Shown: positions 37,901 to 47,439 of the stretch, one piece after another
Position numbering within the stretch: position 1 is the first letter of the stretch
Layout of the letters: each line of letters begins with the position of its first letter
NCBI GenBank assembly: GCA_040954595.2
Contig: CM082585.2
Coordinates: 6,510,001-6,574,000, forward strand
Direction of reading: 5' to 3'
DNA: 64,000 nucleotides
Source of the DNA: Balanoglossus misakiensis
Taxonomy: Eukaryota > Hemichordata
Made by a program: the position numbers and the translations under genes
Notes under the pieces: model-generated
What the model was told of the DNA's origin: nothing
The model's database searches: none
The model's input: the letters and a program-made list of their open reading frames with translations, nothing else

Positions 37901-40900
37901 TATATTTTTGAAGAAATATAGTTGATAACTTCAAGCATGATGATGTTTTACTGTTGGCTTACCTATATGGACGTTTTATGTAAGTCCAAAATAAAGTTAA
38001 TAATTAATAATAACCAAATTTCAGTATTAGTGATAGTGATAGTGAACGCAGACACTGAGAATGAAGATCCAAATCAATAGATGTGATTTATTTTGTAAAT
38101 AAAGACAGCCACCACCATCACAATTATTATAAACAAATTAGATGTAATGTTAGCACATTTTCACAAAAACGTAATTTTTGCCCTTTTATTATGTCAATTT
38201 TACATTTGTTGTTTTTCATGCCACATGTGAGTTAATTTCTGATTTTTCATGTGATGTATTTTGCAAGGCGCAACATCTTTTGCAGCTAATCTGCTACCCC
38301 AACGGAATTCCTACAGCCAACGAAGGCAACGTGTCCGACAGCGAACAGAAACAAACCATTGGTCGTATTTTACGGGTGAGTTGATGATCGTAATGATTGG
38401 CAGTTCTCAGATACTTCATCCAACATTGTTCTCCCCAAAGCGATTAAAGCATAGTGGCCACTACTCTTTAATTAATGCATGTACCAAGCAGTACAGCACC
38501 ACCTAGTGTTTTTGTTAAAAACACTGACCACTTAGTTCTTTGTCTTATTTTCAAAATGGCACCAAACATGCGTAGTATAGATTTCTAAATTAAATAACAA
38601 ATAACCATTATCAATATCATTGCTTGTATTTCGCCAACAGACACTTGACCAGTGGACATTGAGAGTCTCCTGCCTGGAGTTGCAGCTGATGTTTAAACAG
38701 TGCCAGCACTCAGAGATGAACACGCTACTGGACAATATCGCCAAGGCGACCATCGAGGTGTTTCAACAGCAGACGGAAGAGAGTGTTCCGGCAGGAATGA
38801 TGAACGGCTCCATGGGAGGCAAACGGAAAATGACAACGCAGCAACTCAGGTGAGTGTTGCCTCAGCGACAGGGGATCATGTGATGTTGTGTGTGCCAGTA
38901 TCATGTGGCGATATGCAGGAATCATGTGATTATATATGGGAATCATGTGATGATATGTAGGAATGCCATGCTACCTTTGTGTCGCACACTAATTCTGGCT
39001 GTTATGCTCAGTCAAAGACCTAAACAGAGAAAATTGGAACCAGGTAGTAATTGCATTGAGCTCTCGTCTCCTCCCGATTTTACTAAGGCCAGCTTTGCTG
39101 AAAATATGGTAATATAAGAGAACACAGATAGCAAAATAAAATGACAAATGTCTGAACAAAATTAAGTTACAGTGTAGCTTATATATTCAGCAATAAAAGT
39201 ATTTCTCTGTCAGCATTGAAATGTAAAATATTCTGAAGTCTCAAAATTTAGACTGTTACTGGTGTCTGACTTTGAAGCTAAATTCATTTTGCAGCCTGAT
39301 TCTGTGGTGACAAAATGAGTTCATTTTCTTCTCGTATTTCTTGTTTTCAGAGTTGAACAAGAACGAGGCAGTGTGTGGCTGGTGGCACCGTTGATCTCCA
39401 AACTGCCAAGCGCCGTACAAGGCAGAGTCTTGAAAGCGGCGGGAAACGTGCTGGAGAGCGGACACAGTTGTTTCTCGTCCTCCAAGGGCTACAGAGACAA
39501 AGATCGACATGCACAGAAAAGGTAAATGAGGGAGACAGTTCTCGGGTTTTTGAGATATCAGTTTTTGTGAGAGTGTCTGTCCATGAGATAATGTATGCAT
39601 CCTGGATACAGTCAAACCTGTGTTAGTGGCCACCTCTATATAGTGGCCATGTTACAGTCCCTGCGCAATTCAAATGTACATTTATTGACCTGTCAATGAA
39701 GGCCACCTGTCTATAAAGGCCAGTTTAAGAAAGTCCCTCGACTGGCCACTATAGACAGGTTCGACTGTAGTCCAACTTCATAGGAGCAACCAGACTTTGC
39801 AGCCTTGTATCAAGTCAGTTTATTAATTTTCCAAATTTGGAATGATTGTGAACAATTCCGTATTGTAAATAATAGTCTGTCACAAGATTGTTAGAACAAG
39901 CTCTGTGATTGGTCAAATGCATGCATTGAACAGACTGGCATCCAATGGCAGCAGTAAACACAGATTTTTTCCCCCAATCTCTGCAGTATGTCACTACTGA
40001 GCCACCAGCCATTCCTGTCACTGGTTCTGACGTGTCTCAAAGGACAAGACGAACAGAGAGAAGGTTTACTCACCTCGCTGCAGACTCAACTGACACAGTT
40101 CTTGCAGTCACCCAAAGATGTAAGTGCACCAGTCCTTTGAAGGGACATTAGCTGTAACTTTTGGTGTTATTTCCAGTATTTTTGTTCTGTATATGTTGTG
40201 TTATGGCCGAGGGGGCAAAGTTCCTGTTTTGTGAAGTTAATGCTCGATGCAATTTATTTCAGGACCGCTGGGAAGACCCAAAAAGTCGGAAAATGATGCA
40301 TGAAGCCCTGCAGTTGAGACTGAGTCTGGTTTGTATAGATTACTCTGTGTTCACCATTATAATTCTATAAATATAGTCGAAACTGAATTTCATATCATAT
40401 GCTGTAGAGTTCATATTGTGAACTCAAATATGACGACAAAGTTATTCTTAACATTTTTGAAGAAAGATGAATGTAATATTCGGTCAATATGTACAGTGAA
40501 ACCTGTCATTACGGACACCTGCCTAATCAGGACACCTCTCTATTTAGGACAGATTTTCTGGTCCCAGGGGTGTCCTTAATAGACAGGTTCCACTGTATGT
40601 AATTTGTCGTATTATGTATTCTGTGTTGTAGGTTGGGAGTATGTTTGATACGATACTGAGAAGTAACCAGTGGAGTATGGAGTTTGCGATGTTACTGCTG
40701 CAGCTGATAACTACAGGCACTGTTGACATCCATGCTAGTGGGTCAGTACAGTCTAAAACATTGATCTTAGTGCTAAGGCTGTCTAAATTGTGTACAAAAT
40801 GACAAGTTCTGTTCACTGCATGGAAAGAAGTGGTTTTATTTCAAAGCTTTGCCATTATTAATTGATTTCAGAGGATCAACGATTACACATTTCCTAATAA

Positions 40901-40981
40901 ATAATGTAAACTGATGATTGTAGAATGAAATAATTCTTTAGTAATTTAAATTGACTGATGACATAATGTTGTGTTATTTTT

Positions 40982-41012
<31 letters not shown>

Positions 41013-44000
41013 TTTTGACAGTGAGCTGTTTACTACAGTATTAGACATGTTGTCTGTCTTGTTGAATGGCACCATGGCAAGCGATATGGCAGCAGGTCAA
41101 AGCCCTGGTGAAGAAAACAAAAGACAACATCAAAATCTCATCAAGAAATTGAAGGTCAGTGTCATCGTCATGGCAATATATCCCCCAAGTTCATATTGTT
41201 GTTGTTCAATTGATTTTCCAGTATCTTTACAAGTAAACTAACACAGCTTCGATTTGATGTATGCAAGAAAATTCTATTTTTTTTCAGCTGATATACTAAT
41301 TAGAATTCTTTTCTGTGTCTGTTTGTCACGTGCAGAAAGAGTTAGGGGACAAACATTCTGATGTCGTTGATAAGGTACGACAGTTGTTACCCTTGCCTAA
41401 ACTGAGCAGTGAGGTCATCACCTGTGAACCTATGGGAAGTCTCATCGACACCAAAGGGAACAAAATTGCTGGCTTTGACTCCATTGACAAGAAACAAGTA
41501 AGTTCATTTTGTGTCTCTCTGGGTTAATTTTATATATTTTAATCTTTCACCACAATGGTTCAGTCCAAACGTAGTGTTTTCTATGGTAAGGTTGGACCTC
41601 TATAGAGGGAAGTGGGGTGTAAGGTTTATGTGCATCCAGTTCCTACAGTAGAGTTCCAACCGTACCCTTGAAAACAATGGATTTAGGCCAAACCATGATG
41701 GTGAAAGGGTCAAGGGAAAGTGGAATTATTGAGAGGAACTTCAGTGTTGAATAGGCCCAACATGATTGCTGAAGTGTAATAGATCTTTCAGTTGTGCAGT
41801 GGAGATGATAAACTGTGGTAAGACTATTACAAGGAAATCTTTTTAACCGACACATGTTAAAGGTATACCATCACCCATTGAAAATTAACTATAGTTACCA
41901 TGGCAAAATGAGATCTAGCCAATCACTGATTTTCAGTGGGTGGCACACGCGAAATAAAGAGCGCCACCATATGTTCTTTCGAACGCCCAAATGCGCCATT
42001 TCAGCCATATATGGACATATGTAAATTGGAGGTGACTGTATCCCTTTAACTGTTGTATTCCTACCATCCCATTTTGATTGGCAGGGCTTGCAAGTGTCGT
42101 CGAAACAGAAAGTGATTCCGTGGGACATGCTGGAGGGCCACAAGAACCCGGCGCCGCTCTCCTGGGCGTGGTTCGGCGCCGTGCGACTCGAGCGCAAGCC
42201 GCTCAAGTACGAGGAGCAGCACCGCCTGCTGCTCTACCACACGCACGTCAAGCGGAAACCGCCCAGCTACTTCCTGGAGCCGCCGCCGCTGCCGCCGGAC
42301 GAGGAGGAACCGCCGCAGGTGGTCAACCAGGAGAACGAGAAGGCGCACAACGACGCGGCCAACAGCGAGCAGCCGGACAGCAAGCCGGTGGCGGAACCCA
42401 AGAAGAAGCGGCAGAGGCAGCGAAAGAAACCGCAGACGTCGTACCAAAAGACAGACGTAAGATTATCAGGGTTCTGTCCAGCTTGACTTGAGTTCTGGCA
42501 GCTTATTAATATTCATGCTTATTAATATTCATGATTATGAATATTCATGATCATGAATATTCATACTCGTTAATGTTCAAATCTGCTGCAAGTCATACCC
42601 ATTCATCAATGTATCAAAATGAGATTGATAAAAGACTGGATTGAGTACACAATAGTGCCTACTAGCAGCCTCTGTTTGCTTGACTCATGAACCCTCTATA
42701 GATTAGAATGAAGGGAGTCTTTAATAGTGGGGAGATGTGCAGACCATTAAAACCAAGGTTCTGCCTTTGCCTGTTAATTGTCATCGTACGAAAATCTTTA
42801 CACACCAAACAACGTTGAATGAGTCAGGACACTTCAGCGCACATCTGAGTCTTCTTTTCATTCCCAACATTCCAGCCATTGCCGTACAGAGGCGCCCCTG
42901 TGGTGTATCCGGACCAAGGATTCGGGATTCCGCAACAGCCAAACTACATGGGAATGCCTCAACAGCAGCCCACGTACTACACCCAACAACCCATGGCTCC
43001 AGGTATGTTATGGTGCCGGAATTTTCCGTCACCATATTTAATTGCTGTAGAGCCTGCATAATGAATAATTCCGGAGGAAATTAATTAGAATCGGGAGTTT
43101 TCGTGGTATATGGGGTTACAAGGGGTTTACTTAACAAACTCATTTTGTCTCAAAACTTCTAAGGATCCGCATATTTTTTTTGTCATTTCGAGCCATGTGA
43201 AATACGAGAGCGCAAACATTAATTGCCTCTTTCGATATCACAAAATTTTCCTGTTGTGATAATTTCCTGGTCTACAGTATTCAAGTAACACATAATTTGC
43301 GTATAACCAAATGTGTATAGCCAAATCCACTAGCACAAGAAGTTACACCTAATGTGTCTTAAATGACATGAATGTGTTTCATTCCACATTGATTTTTTTC
43401 TGAAATCTGTCATTCTCACTTTTATTGCAGGTCGGTTAGACCGCAGTTCATCAGTTCCAACAAAGCGTGCATTGAGCACTTACCTCAGATCCAGACAACC
43501 TGGAAATCAGCCCGCGCAACAACCAAATATAAACGTAAGTGAAACATTTCTTTCCTTTGTTCCTCTTTTCTGAATTTATCCCATGTGTGTGTATTTCCCG
43601 TACCCATAATTTTGTTGTAGATTTTTGTGAATGAAGTTAGACATTTGAAATTATATACTTTAGCGTGTACCCCAAAATGTACCCATTTCGTCCTGCTAAA
43701 TACACCCACATGTAATTCTCTGGTAACCCTTGTATCCATTCACCCAGTCCAGTATTTCTGAATCCTTGCATACCCCCAAATAGTCCTCACACTTTTCCGC
43801 CCCGATATGTACAATTAAAATTTTTTTCCATGACCAAAATGTGTTGTGTGTGGTGATTGTACCTGATCTATTAGTTTTCAAACATAAGGATATAAATATT
43901 TCCTACTGCTCTGGCTGTGTCTTTGTTCGTAGATTTTGTAGTAAAAATGCTGATTGATTCTAGGTGTACGTGTGTATTGGTGTCAGTTCTAGTCTGTGTG

Positions 44001-47000
44001 TAGATAGGTTGTTTTGCTGTTGGCATGTTTTGCAGACATGGCTGGTTGGTTGTTGTTCCCTTATGAAAAGCTGGTAATGCATGGTTGTTTTCAGATATTG
44101 TGCGTGTTTCAAAGGTGGTTTTTATGACGCCAAGACTAGTCTGAAATTCAAAGTACATTATGATGTCATTTCACACGGAACCCGTGGATGATATGGCTTC
44201 TGTCGATAACTATTAGACAGAGAAGATGTGGGCAATACATGTAGTCTACTGGTCATTGGTTTCCAGTGTGTCTCGCCATTTTTTTCATAATTTAACCCTT
44301 TCACCACCATGGTTCAGTCCAAACCCATTGTTTTCTATGCTAAGGTTGGACCTCTAAAGAGGGAACTGGGGGTAAAAGGGTTAAGCCCCAGGGCTACTCT
44401 TTGTGATATCCTAAAAGTAGTTCTAAAATTAGCTGACACTTTAAATATTGAGGGTTGGCTTTTAATGTCAGTAACATATATTTCATTTTTGTTGTAGTTC
44501 AACAAACAGAATGGTTGATATTCCCTTGGTTTTACTTACAAACCATGTAATTTCAAACATGCTGTGTTGTGTATGAACTCATTTTAGAATGTTGGTGTGC
44601 CACCTGTATGTAGTGTGTTAGGCTAGTCTTTTGCTTAATACTAACTGACAATAATTGACACGTCTCCATAGCAACAGGATCAGGCATTTTCGTTTGGAAA
44701 TCCAATATTAAAGGTAACTAGATTCCAACTATGTGTGTGTGTGTGCCTGTAGGTAAAGAGACAGTGGTAACAGTTTGTGTGTAATGCATGGCTAGTCTTG
44801 TAAGTTGTAGTATCGTGTTGGTTTTGTCGCTCGTCGAAGGAGTCATCTTGATTAACCCTTTCACCGTTATGGTTTGGTCCAAACCCATTGTTTTCTATGG
44901 TGAAGTTGGACCTGTGTACTAGGGATATGGGGGTGAAAGGACTGCTGTCTGGAAGAAGGGATGGTGACTTTGATCCCTGTACTCTGCTTTTCCCGTGAAT
45001 GATGGCCGTGTTTTTTGGACAGTGGTTGTAATTGGTGTGTGTTTACCTCCAATGTGTCTAGTCTAACCTTTCCTGAGAATTTATAGTACATCGTAGTACT
45101 ATGTTAATCATACCCAGTTCACTATCAAAACCCATTGAAACCCACCACTCTCTAAGTACATAAAGCCTATCTGAACAGCTCCAGCTGGTGTTACCCTTCA
45201 GAGCCCACCTCTGCCTTTTTTGGCAGTTCATACTCCAAGGGACCAATACAGGCCCATTTCAATGATCTGTATTCTTCTCTTCTGAGATACATCACTTAAG
45301 CATTTTACGAATTCGAAGTCCAGTGGTTGAAGATGAACTGTGTGACTTGCAGTATTCTATGCCATCATATAGTTGATCAAAATGGCTTTAGTTTTGTCCC
45401 TTTTCAACCAATTTGCTGTCTTTTCCCGAAGTCTTACACATGTGGTCGCCGCCATCTTGTCTGTTGTTAGGACAGCACACTGCCTTATGGCATCAACTGT
45501 AAACAATTATTGTAACCAGAGTCTCTGGTTTGGCACATGCGCATAAGATGATTGTTGCCATTGCATATAGATATATAAAACAAAATACTGACAAATAAAT
45601 GTTGTTATTTTGTGTTGTCACTCTTGTAGTATCACCTGATGGAGAAACAGCGACAGCAACAAGCCATGTTACAACAACAACAACAACAACAGCAACAACT
45701 CCGACAGCAACTGCCAGGTCGGGTGGACACTGCATTGTTTCCGCAGTACAAAGCGGCCCAGGACCAGCCGTTGACCCACATGCCTCAACCGCAGCCGTCC
45801 AGTGTAAGTCAACATTTCATAGCTTAAAGGGACATTATACCAGGTTCACACACTAAAAGATTTGAGACACGTACTATTTGCCTATGGTTAACACAGAGCA
45901 TTAATCCTTTGAGTCGCGTTGTGTCCACACACTCAAAGTTTACGTATAGGCACAGAGGCTCAGTCCCATATAGACAGTGGGTTGCGGAGAGGTGTTAATC
46001 CTTACACGGGCTCAGGTCTGGCCGGCAAAGCCGTCTTAAATCTTAAGCCATTTCAGAACTATAAACACCATCCACACATGTTTTTTTAAGACGGTTTCTG
46101 ATCTGAGACGCTTCAGAACCGTCTTAATTGTGTGTGTGTGACCCCAATATTAGCTGTATCTGTTGGCTTTATTTCCATGATTTGTTTTTTTAACCAAATT
46201 TCCAATGTTGTTGCTGCAATCAATTTTTAACTGTAATTGTTTAATGCTTAATGCACGCATATATTTTATTTGACCGAAAATTGAATGCTCTTAATGTTTC
46301 AGGTTTCGCCAAACTACGGTAATTACAGCACACAGCCCTTACAGCAGCCCATCACGGCGGACGCTGTTCCCCCTTCAAGTGGAATGTTGTCACCCAACTA
46401 CGGCTCAGGGTATGGGACGCCCAACCAGGCCACACCCAACATCCTGCAGCAAATGGGTCGGCCACAGGGCCAGTATATCCCACAACAGCCCCAGCCACAG
46501 CAGAGACAAATACCGGCTACAGCAGCTAGGTAAGTGTGCCACGCATCTTCCATTGATTTCACCCTCCCACCAGCATGGTTTGGTCCAAATCAATTGTTTT
46601 CTATGGTGAATTTGGACCTTTACAATGTAATTGGGTGTAATTGGGCTTAGCATAAACAGCAGAACAATGAAACAGATGCATTACCGGGTTCACACAGGGT
46701 AAAATTTGAGACACTATTTGCCAGTGGTAACCACAGAGCATTAATCCTTTGAGTTGCGTTGTGTCCACACACACAAAGTTCATGTATAAGCGCTGAGGAT
46801 CGGCCCCATAGACAATGGGTTGCGGAGAGGTGTTAATCCTTGCACCGGCTCAGGTCTGGCCGGCAAAGCCGTCTCAAATCTGAGACGTTTCAAGACCACT
46901 TAAACCGTCCACACAAAATATTTACGCGAGTATTTGATCTGTGACGTTTCAGAAACATCTTAATGGTCCCTGTGTGACCCCCATACAAAATATTCACATG

Positions 47001-47358
47001 TTTATGTTTTTTTTTCATTTGTAGACTGCAACATCAAATACAGCAAAGAACAGGATTGCAGCGCAGCGCCACAATGCCGGTGGGCGCGCCCAGCCAGACG
47101 TATTTGACGCAGCAGCAGCTCACGCAGCAGCAACAAGAACGACAAAACCAGCTCATCCGACAACAACAGATCCTGGCCATGCAGAAACGTCAGCAGCAAC
47201 AACAGCAGCAGCAACAACAACAACAGCAGCAGCAACAGATGCAGACCCAGCAACAACAGCAGACTGCGGCGCTGGTGCGGCAGCTGCAGAGACAAATGTC
47301 GGGGGGCGTACCACCTCCGCAGCAGCACAACCCGTACCAACCACAAAATCAGTTCTAG
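25900..47358 (+). CDS. MED12: Mediator subunit 12 (Mediator kinase module)
   Basis: MED12 binds cyclin C and activates CDK8 in the nuclear Mediator kinase module, linking sequence-specific factors to RNA polymerase II. The complete gene is present: 37 constitutive exons plus one candidate 42-nt cassette exon, giving 2112 or 2126 aa against about 2177 in human. All exons keep one frame to TAG at 47356-47358. The N-terminus [14 protein letters not shown] and [18 protein letters not shown] is nearly identical to human MED12, including the kinase-activating helix (L37, Q44 and G45 here). The domain-naming motif LCEWAV is at 515-520. Downstream are the PQL region and a glutamine-rich C-terminus. 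Exon coordinates are given in the four segment entries below. It lies head-to-head with the peptidase gene and upstream of the zinc finger gene. Introns carry many small transposons. Confidence 0.97.
26410..26545. mobile_element. Diverged reverse copy of the AGGTATAC/TTAA MITE
   Basis: Contains TGGTGGTGCTC, CATGTGCCACCCACTG and TTTGCCATGGTAACTGTAG, the reverse complement of the interior of the elements at 18443-18618 and 41861-42045. The termini have decayed. MED12 intron 1. Confidence 0.55.
27691..27780. mobile_element. TA-flanked CAGTGAAA MITE, partly decayed
   Basis: TA-CAGTGAAATCTGTCTGTTAA at the left, interior CAGGACACCTC-like words in inverted order (GGACACCTCTGGGACC and GAGGTGTCC). 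It is the same family as 40494-40595. The right end has lost its terminal match. MED12 intron 5. Confidence 0.55.
27838..27968. repeat. TATGG microsatellite
   Basis: About 130 bp of (TATGG)n with TGTGG and TGATA variants, in MED12 intron 5, ending about 30 bp before the acceptor of exon 6. Confidence 0.9.
29180..29355. mobile_element. TA-flanked MITE with CAGTAAAACTCC ends (176 bp)
   Basis: Left end TA-CAGTAAAACTCCAATTATCC and right end GGATAATTGGAGTTATTCTG-TA are inverted repeats of about 25 bp. The interior repeats TTATCCGAAC words. It fits a non-autonomous Tc1/mariner or pogo-type element (inference from TA flanks and CAGT termini). MED12 intron 8. Confidence 0.8.
32471..32554 (-). mobile_element. 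TTAA-flanked short MITE (CCC...GGG ends), copy 2
   Basis: An 84-bp element exactly between TTAA at 32467-32470 and TTAA at 32555-32558. It begins CCCTTTAATCCCAC, contains CCATAGAAAACAATGG and ACCAAACCATGG, and ends GGTGACAGGG. TTAA duplication and CCC/GGG termini are the piggyBac signature. MED12 intron 13. Confidence 0.85.
33247..33271. repeat. TTTGA pentamer run abutting the MED12 exon 15 acceptor
   Basis: Four to five tandem TTTGA units run directly into ATTACAG, the acceptor of exon 15 at 33275. The repeat replaces the usual polypyrimidine tract of that splice site. Confidence 0.8.
33275..36815 (+). other. MED12: MED12 exons 15-22 (end of LCEWAV domain and helical core)
   Basis: Exons: 33275-33928, 34210-34373, 34549-34657, 35097-35227, 35403-35519, 35679-35820, 36032-36161, 36600-36815. 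Exon 15 (654 nt) is the largest and fuses what would be several vertebrate exons. It has an acidic-basic linker, then [20 protein letters not shown], and ends in the FIFDLMEY stretch. Later exons contain [18 protein letters not shown]-like and [16 protein letters not shown] sequences, close to vertebrate MED12. Confidence 0.93.
35860..35964. mobile_element. Truncated TA-flanked MITE, CAGTCAAACCTG family
   Basis: Ends GGTGGTCACTAACACAGGTT then TGACTG-TA. It contains ACAGGTGGCCTTTATA and AAAATGGCCACTATATAG, matching the reverse complement of the element at 39609-39767. The left terminus is missing. MED12 intron 20. Confidence 0.65.
36860..37090. repeat. CA-rich minisatellite, period about 80 bp
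   Basis: Copies of a unit with TTTCATGCATGCAAAATTT and GAATACTG-like words alternate with CACACACATACA runs at about 36896, 36977 and, weaker, 37055. MED12 intron 22. Confidence 0.65.
37453..37538 (-). mobile_element. TTAA-type short MITE, copy 3
   Basis: CCCTGTCATCCCCCAG to GTGGTGATAGGG, with TTAA on the right (37539-37542) and a one-base-changed TCAA on the left. The interior AGAAAACCATGGGTTTGGAC matches the family. MED12 intron 22, 35 bp before the exon 23 acceptor. Confidence 0.8.
39609..39767. mobile_element. TA-flanked MITE with CAGTCAAACCTG ends (159 bp)
   Basis: TA-CAGTCAAACCTGTGTTAGTG at the left and CACTATAGACAGGTTCGACTG-TA (inverted) at the right. The interior has GGCCACCT and AGGTGGCC words in inverted order. 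Related truncated copy at 35860-35964. MED12 intron 26. Confidence 0.8.
40494..40595. mobile_element. TA-flanked MITE with CAGTGAAACCTG ends (102 bp)
   Basis: TA-CAGTGAAACCTGTCATTACG on the left, CTTAATAGACAGGTTCCACTG-TA on the right. It contains GGACACCTCTC and GGGGTGTCC. Sister copy at 27691-27780. MED12 intron 28. Confidence 0.8.
40977..41013. repeat. ATTT microsatellite in the exon 30 pyrimidine tract
   Basis: (TTTA)n of about 36 bp ends immediately before TTTTTTTGACAG, the acceptor of MED12 exon 30. Confidence 0.85.
41543..41624 (+). mobile_element. TTAA-type short MITE, copy 4 (decayed right end)
   Basis: TTAA at 41539-41542, then TCTTTCACCACAATGGTTCA and GTTTTCTATGGTAAGGTTGG, ending around GTGGGGTGTAAGG. 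It forms an inverted pair with the copy immediately to its right. MED12 intron 31. Confidence 0.7.
41632..41709 (-). mobile_element. TTAA-type short MITE, copy 5 (inverted neighbour)
   Basis: Contains GAAAACAATGGATTTAGGCC and AACCATGATGGTGAAAGGG followed by TCAA. It is in opposite orientation to the copy ending at 41624, so the two can form a hairpin. Confidence 0.7.
41861..42045. mobile_element. TTAA-flanked MITE, AGGTATAC ends (185 bp)
   Basis: TTAA at 41857-41860 and 42046-42049 flank AGGTATACCATCACCCATTG ... TTGGAGGTGACTGTATCCC. The interior matches 18443-18618 closely. It ends 39 bp before the exon 32 acceptor. Confidence 0.8.
42501..42565. repeat. AT-rich nested palindromes (ATTCATGA/TCATGAAT)
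   Basis: Repeated ATTAATATTCATG units turn into their reverse complement (CATGAATATTCAT), giving several overlapping small hairpins. MED12 intron 32. Confidence 0.7.
43196..43277. mobile_element. Worn right half of a CTGTAAAAC-type MITE
   Basis: ACGAGAGCGCAAACATTAAT, then TTTCGATATCACAAAATTTT and a terminal TCTACAG-TA, recalling the right half of the 47440-47617 copy. Left part not recognisable. MED12 intron 33. Confidence 0.4.
44296..44380 (+). mobile_element. TTAA-flanked short MITE, copy 6 (85 bp, intact)
   Basis: Exactly between TTAA 44292-44295 and TTAA 44381-44384. It begins CCCTTTCACCACCATGGTTC and ends GGGGGTAAAAGGG. With 32471-32554 it is the best-preserved member. MED12 intron 34. 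Confidence 0.88.
44672..44713 (+). other. MED12: Candidate 42-nt cassette exon of MED12
   Basis: CTCCATAG precedes and GTAACT follows a 42-nt stretch encoding [14 protein letters not shown] in the same frame as both neighbouring exons (phase 0 on both sides). The residue composition suits the Q-rich tail. Length divisible by three means inclusion or skipping keeps the frame. Transcript evidence is lacking. Confidence 0.45.
44856..44940 (+). mobile_element. TTAA-type short MITE, copy 7
   Basis: TTAA at 44852-44855, CCCTTTCACCGTTATGGTTT, interior CCCATTGTTTTCTATGGTG, ending GGGGGTGAAAGG without a clear right TTAA. MED12 intron downstream of the candidate cassette exon. Confidence 0.78.
45839..46145. 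mobile_element. GGTTCACACA-ended repeat, copy A (about 300 bp)
   Basis: Starts CCAGGTTCACACACTAAAAG and ends near GTGTGTGTGACCCC, an imperfect inverted repeat. The interior has GAGCATTAATCCTTTGAGT, GGTTGCGGAGAGGTGTTAAT and GGTCTGGCCGGCAAAGCCGT. A second copy lies in the next MED12 intron (46684-46985). Confidence 0.8.
46560..46648 (+). mobile_element. TTAA-type short MITE, copy 8 (decayed ends)
   Basis: CACCCTCCCACCAGCATGGT, interior TTGTTTTCTATGGTGAATTT, right end TAATTGGGCTTAG. TTAA flanks are lost. It sits directly beside the larger repeat copy B. Confidence 0.7.
46684..46985. mobile_element. GGTTCACACA-ended repeat, copy B (about 300 bp)
   Basis: Begins CCGGGTTCACACAGGG and ends CCCTGTGTGACCCC, a cleaner inverted pair than copy A. 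The shared interior includes GAGCATTAATCCTTTGAGT and GGTCTGGCCGGCAAAGCCGT. It follows MED12 exon 46303-46529, while copy A precedes it, in the same orientation. Confidence 0.82.
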
Positions 47359-47439
47359 TCGCGTACCCCCAAAAGCTGCATTTGCCGGATTATAAGCCTG
47401 ATTTTCTGCTCGCATGGCTTGGTAAATTTCCGTGAGCAA

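Larger units (their letters stand above)
37574..41497 (+). other. MED12: MED12 exons 23-31
   Basis: Exons: 37574-37827, 38268-38375, 38641-38849, 39351-39521, 39987-40119, 40263-40328, 40632-40741, 41022-41154, 41336-41497. They encode [34 protein letters not shown]-like ([14 protein letters not shown]), [57 protein letters not shown] and VRQLLPLPK ... [15 protein letters not shown], each with a clear vertebrate counterpart. Exon 24 uses the acceptor TTGCAAG. Confidence 0.92.
42085..47358 (+). other. MED12: MED12 exons 32-38 (PQL region and glutamine-rich tail)
   Basis: Exons: 42085-42456, 42876-43002, 43431-43534, candidate cassette 44672-44713, 45630-45803, 46303-46529, 47025-47358. Exon 32 is strikingly GC-rich and carries [27 protein letters not shown] and [17 protein letters not shown], then a basic [10 protein letters not shown] patch. 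The rest is rich in P, Q, Y and G. The last exon has a pure glutamine run at 47191-47239 and the conserved [17 protein letters not shown] near the end. Confidence 0.92.

Noticed and set aside
42061-42491. Open frames on both strands overlapping 42085-42456
   Set aside because: GC-rich MED12 exon 32 creates stop-poor frames; only the frame ending in the known PLSWAWFG sequence is real.
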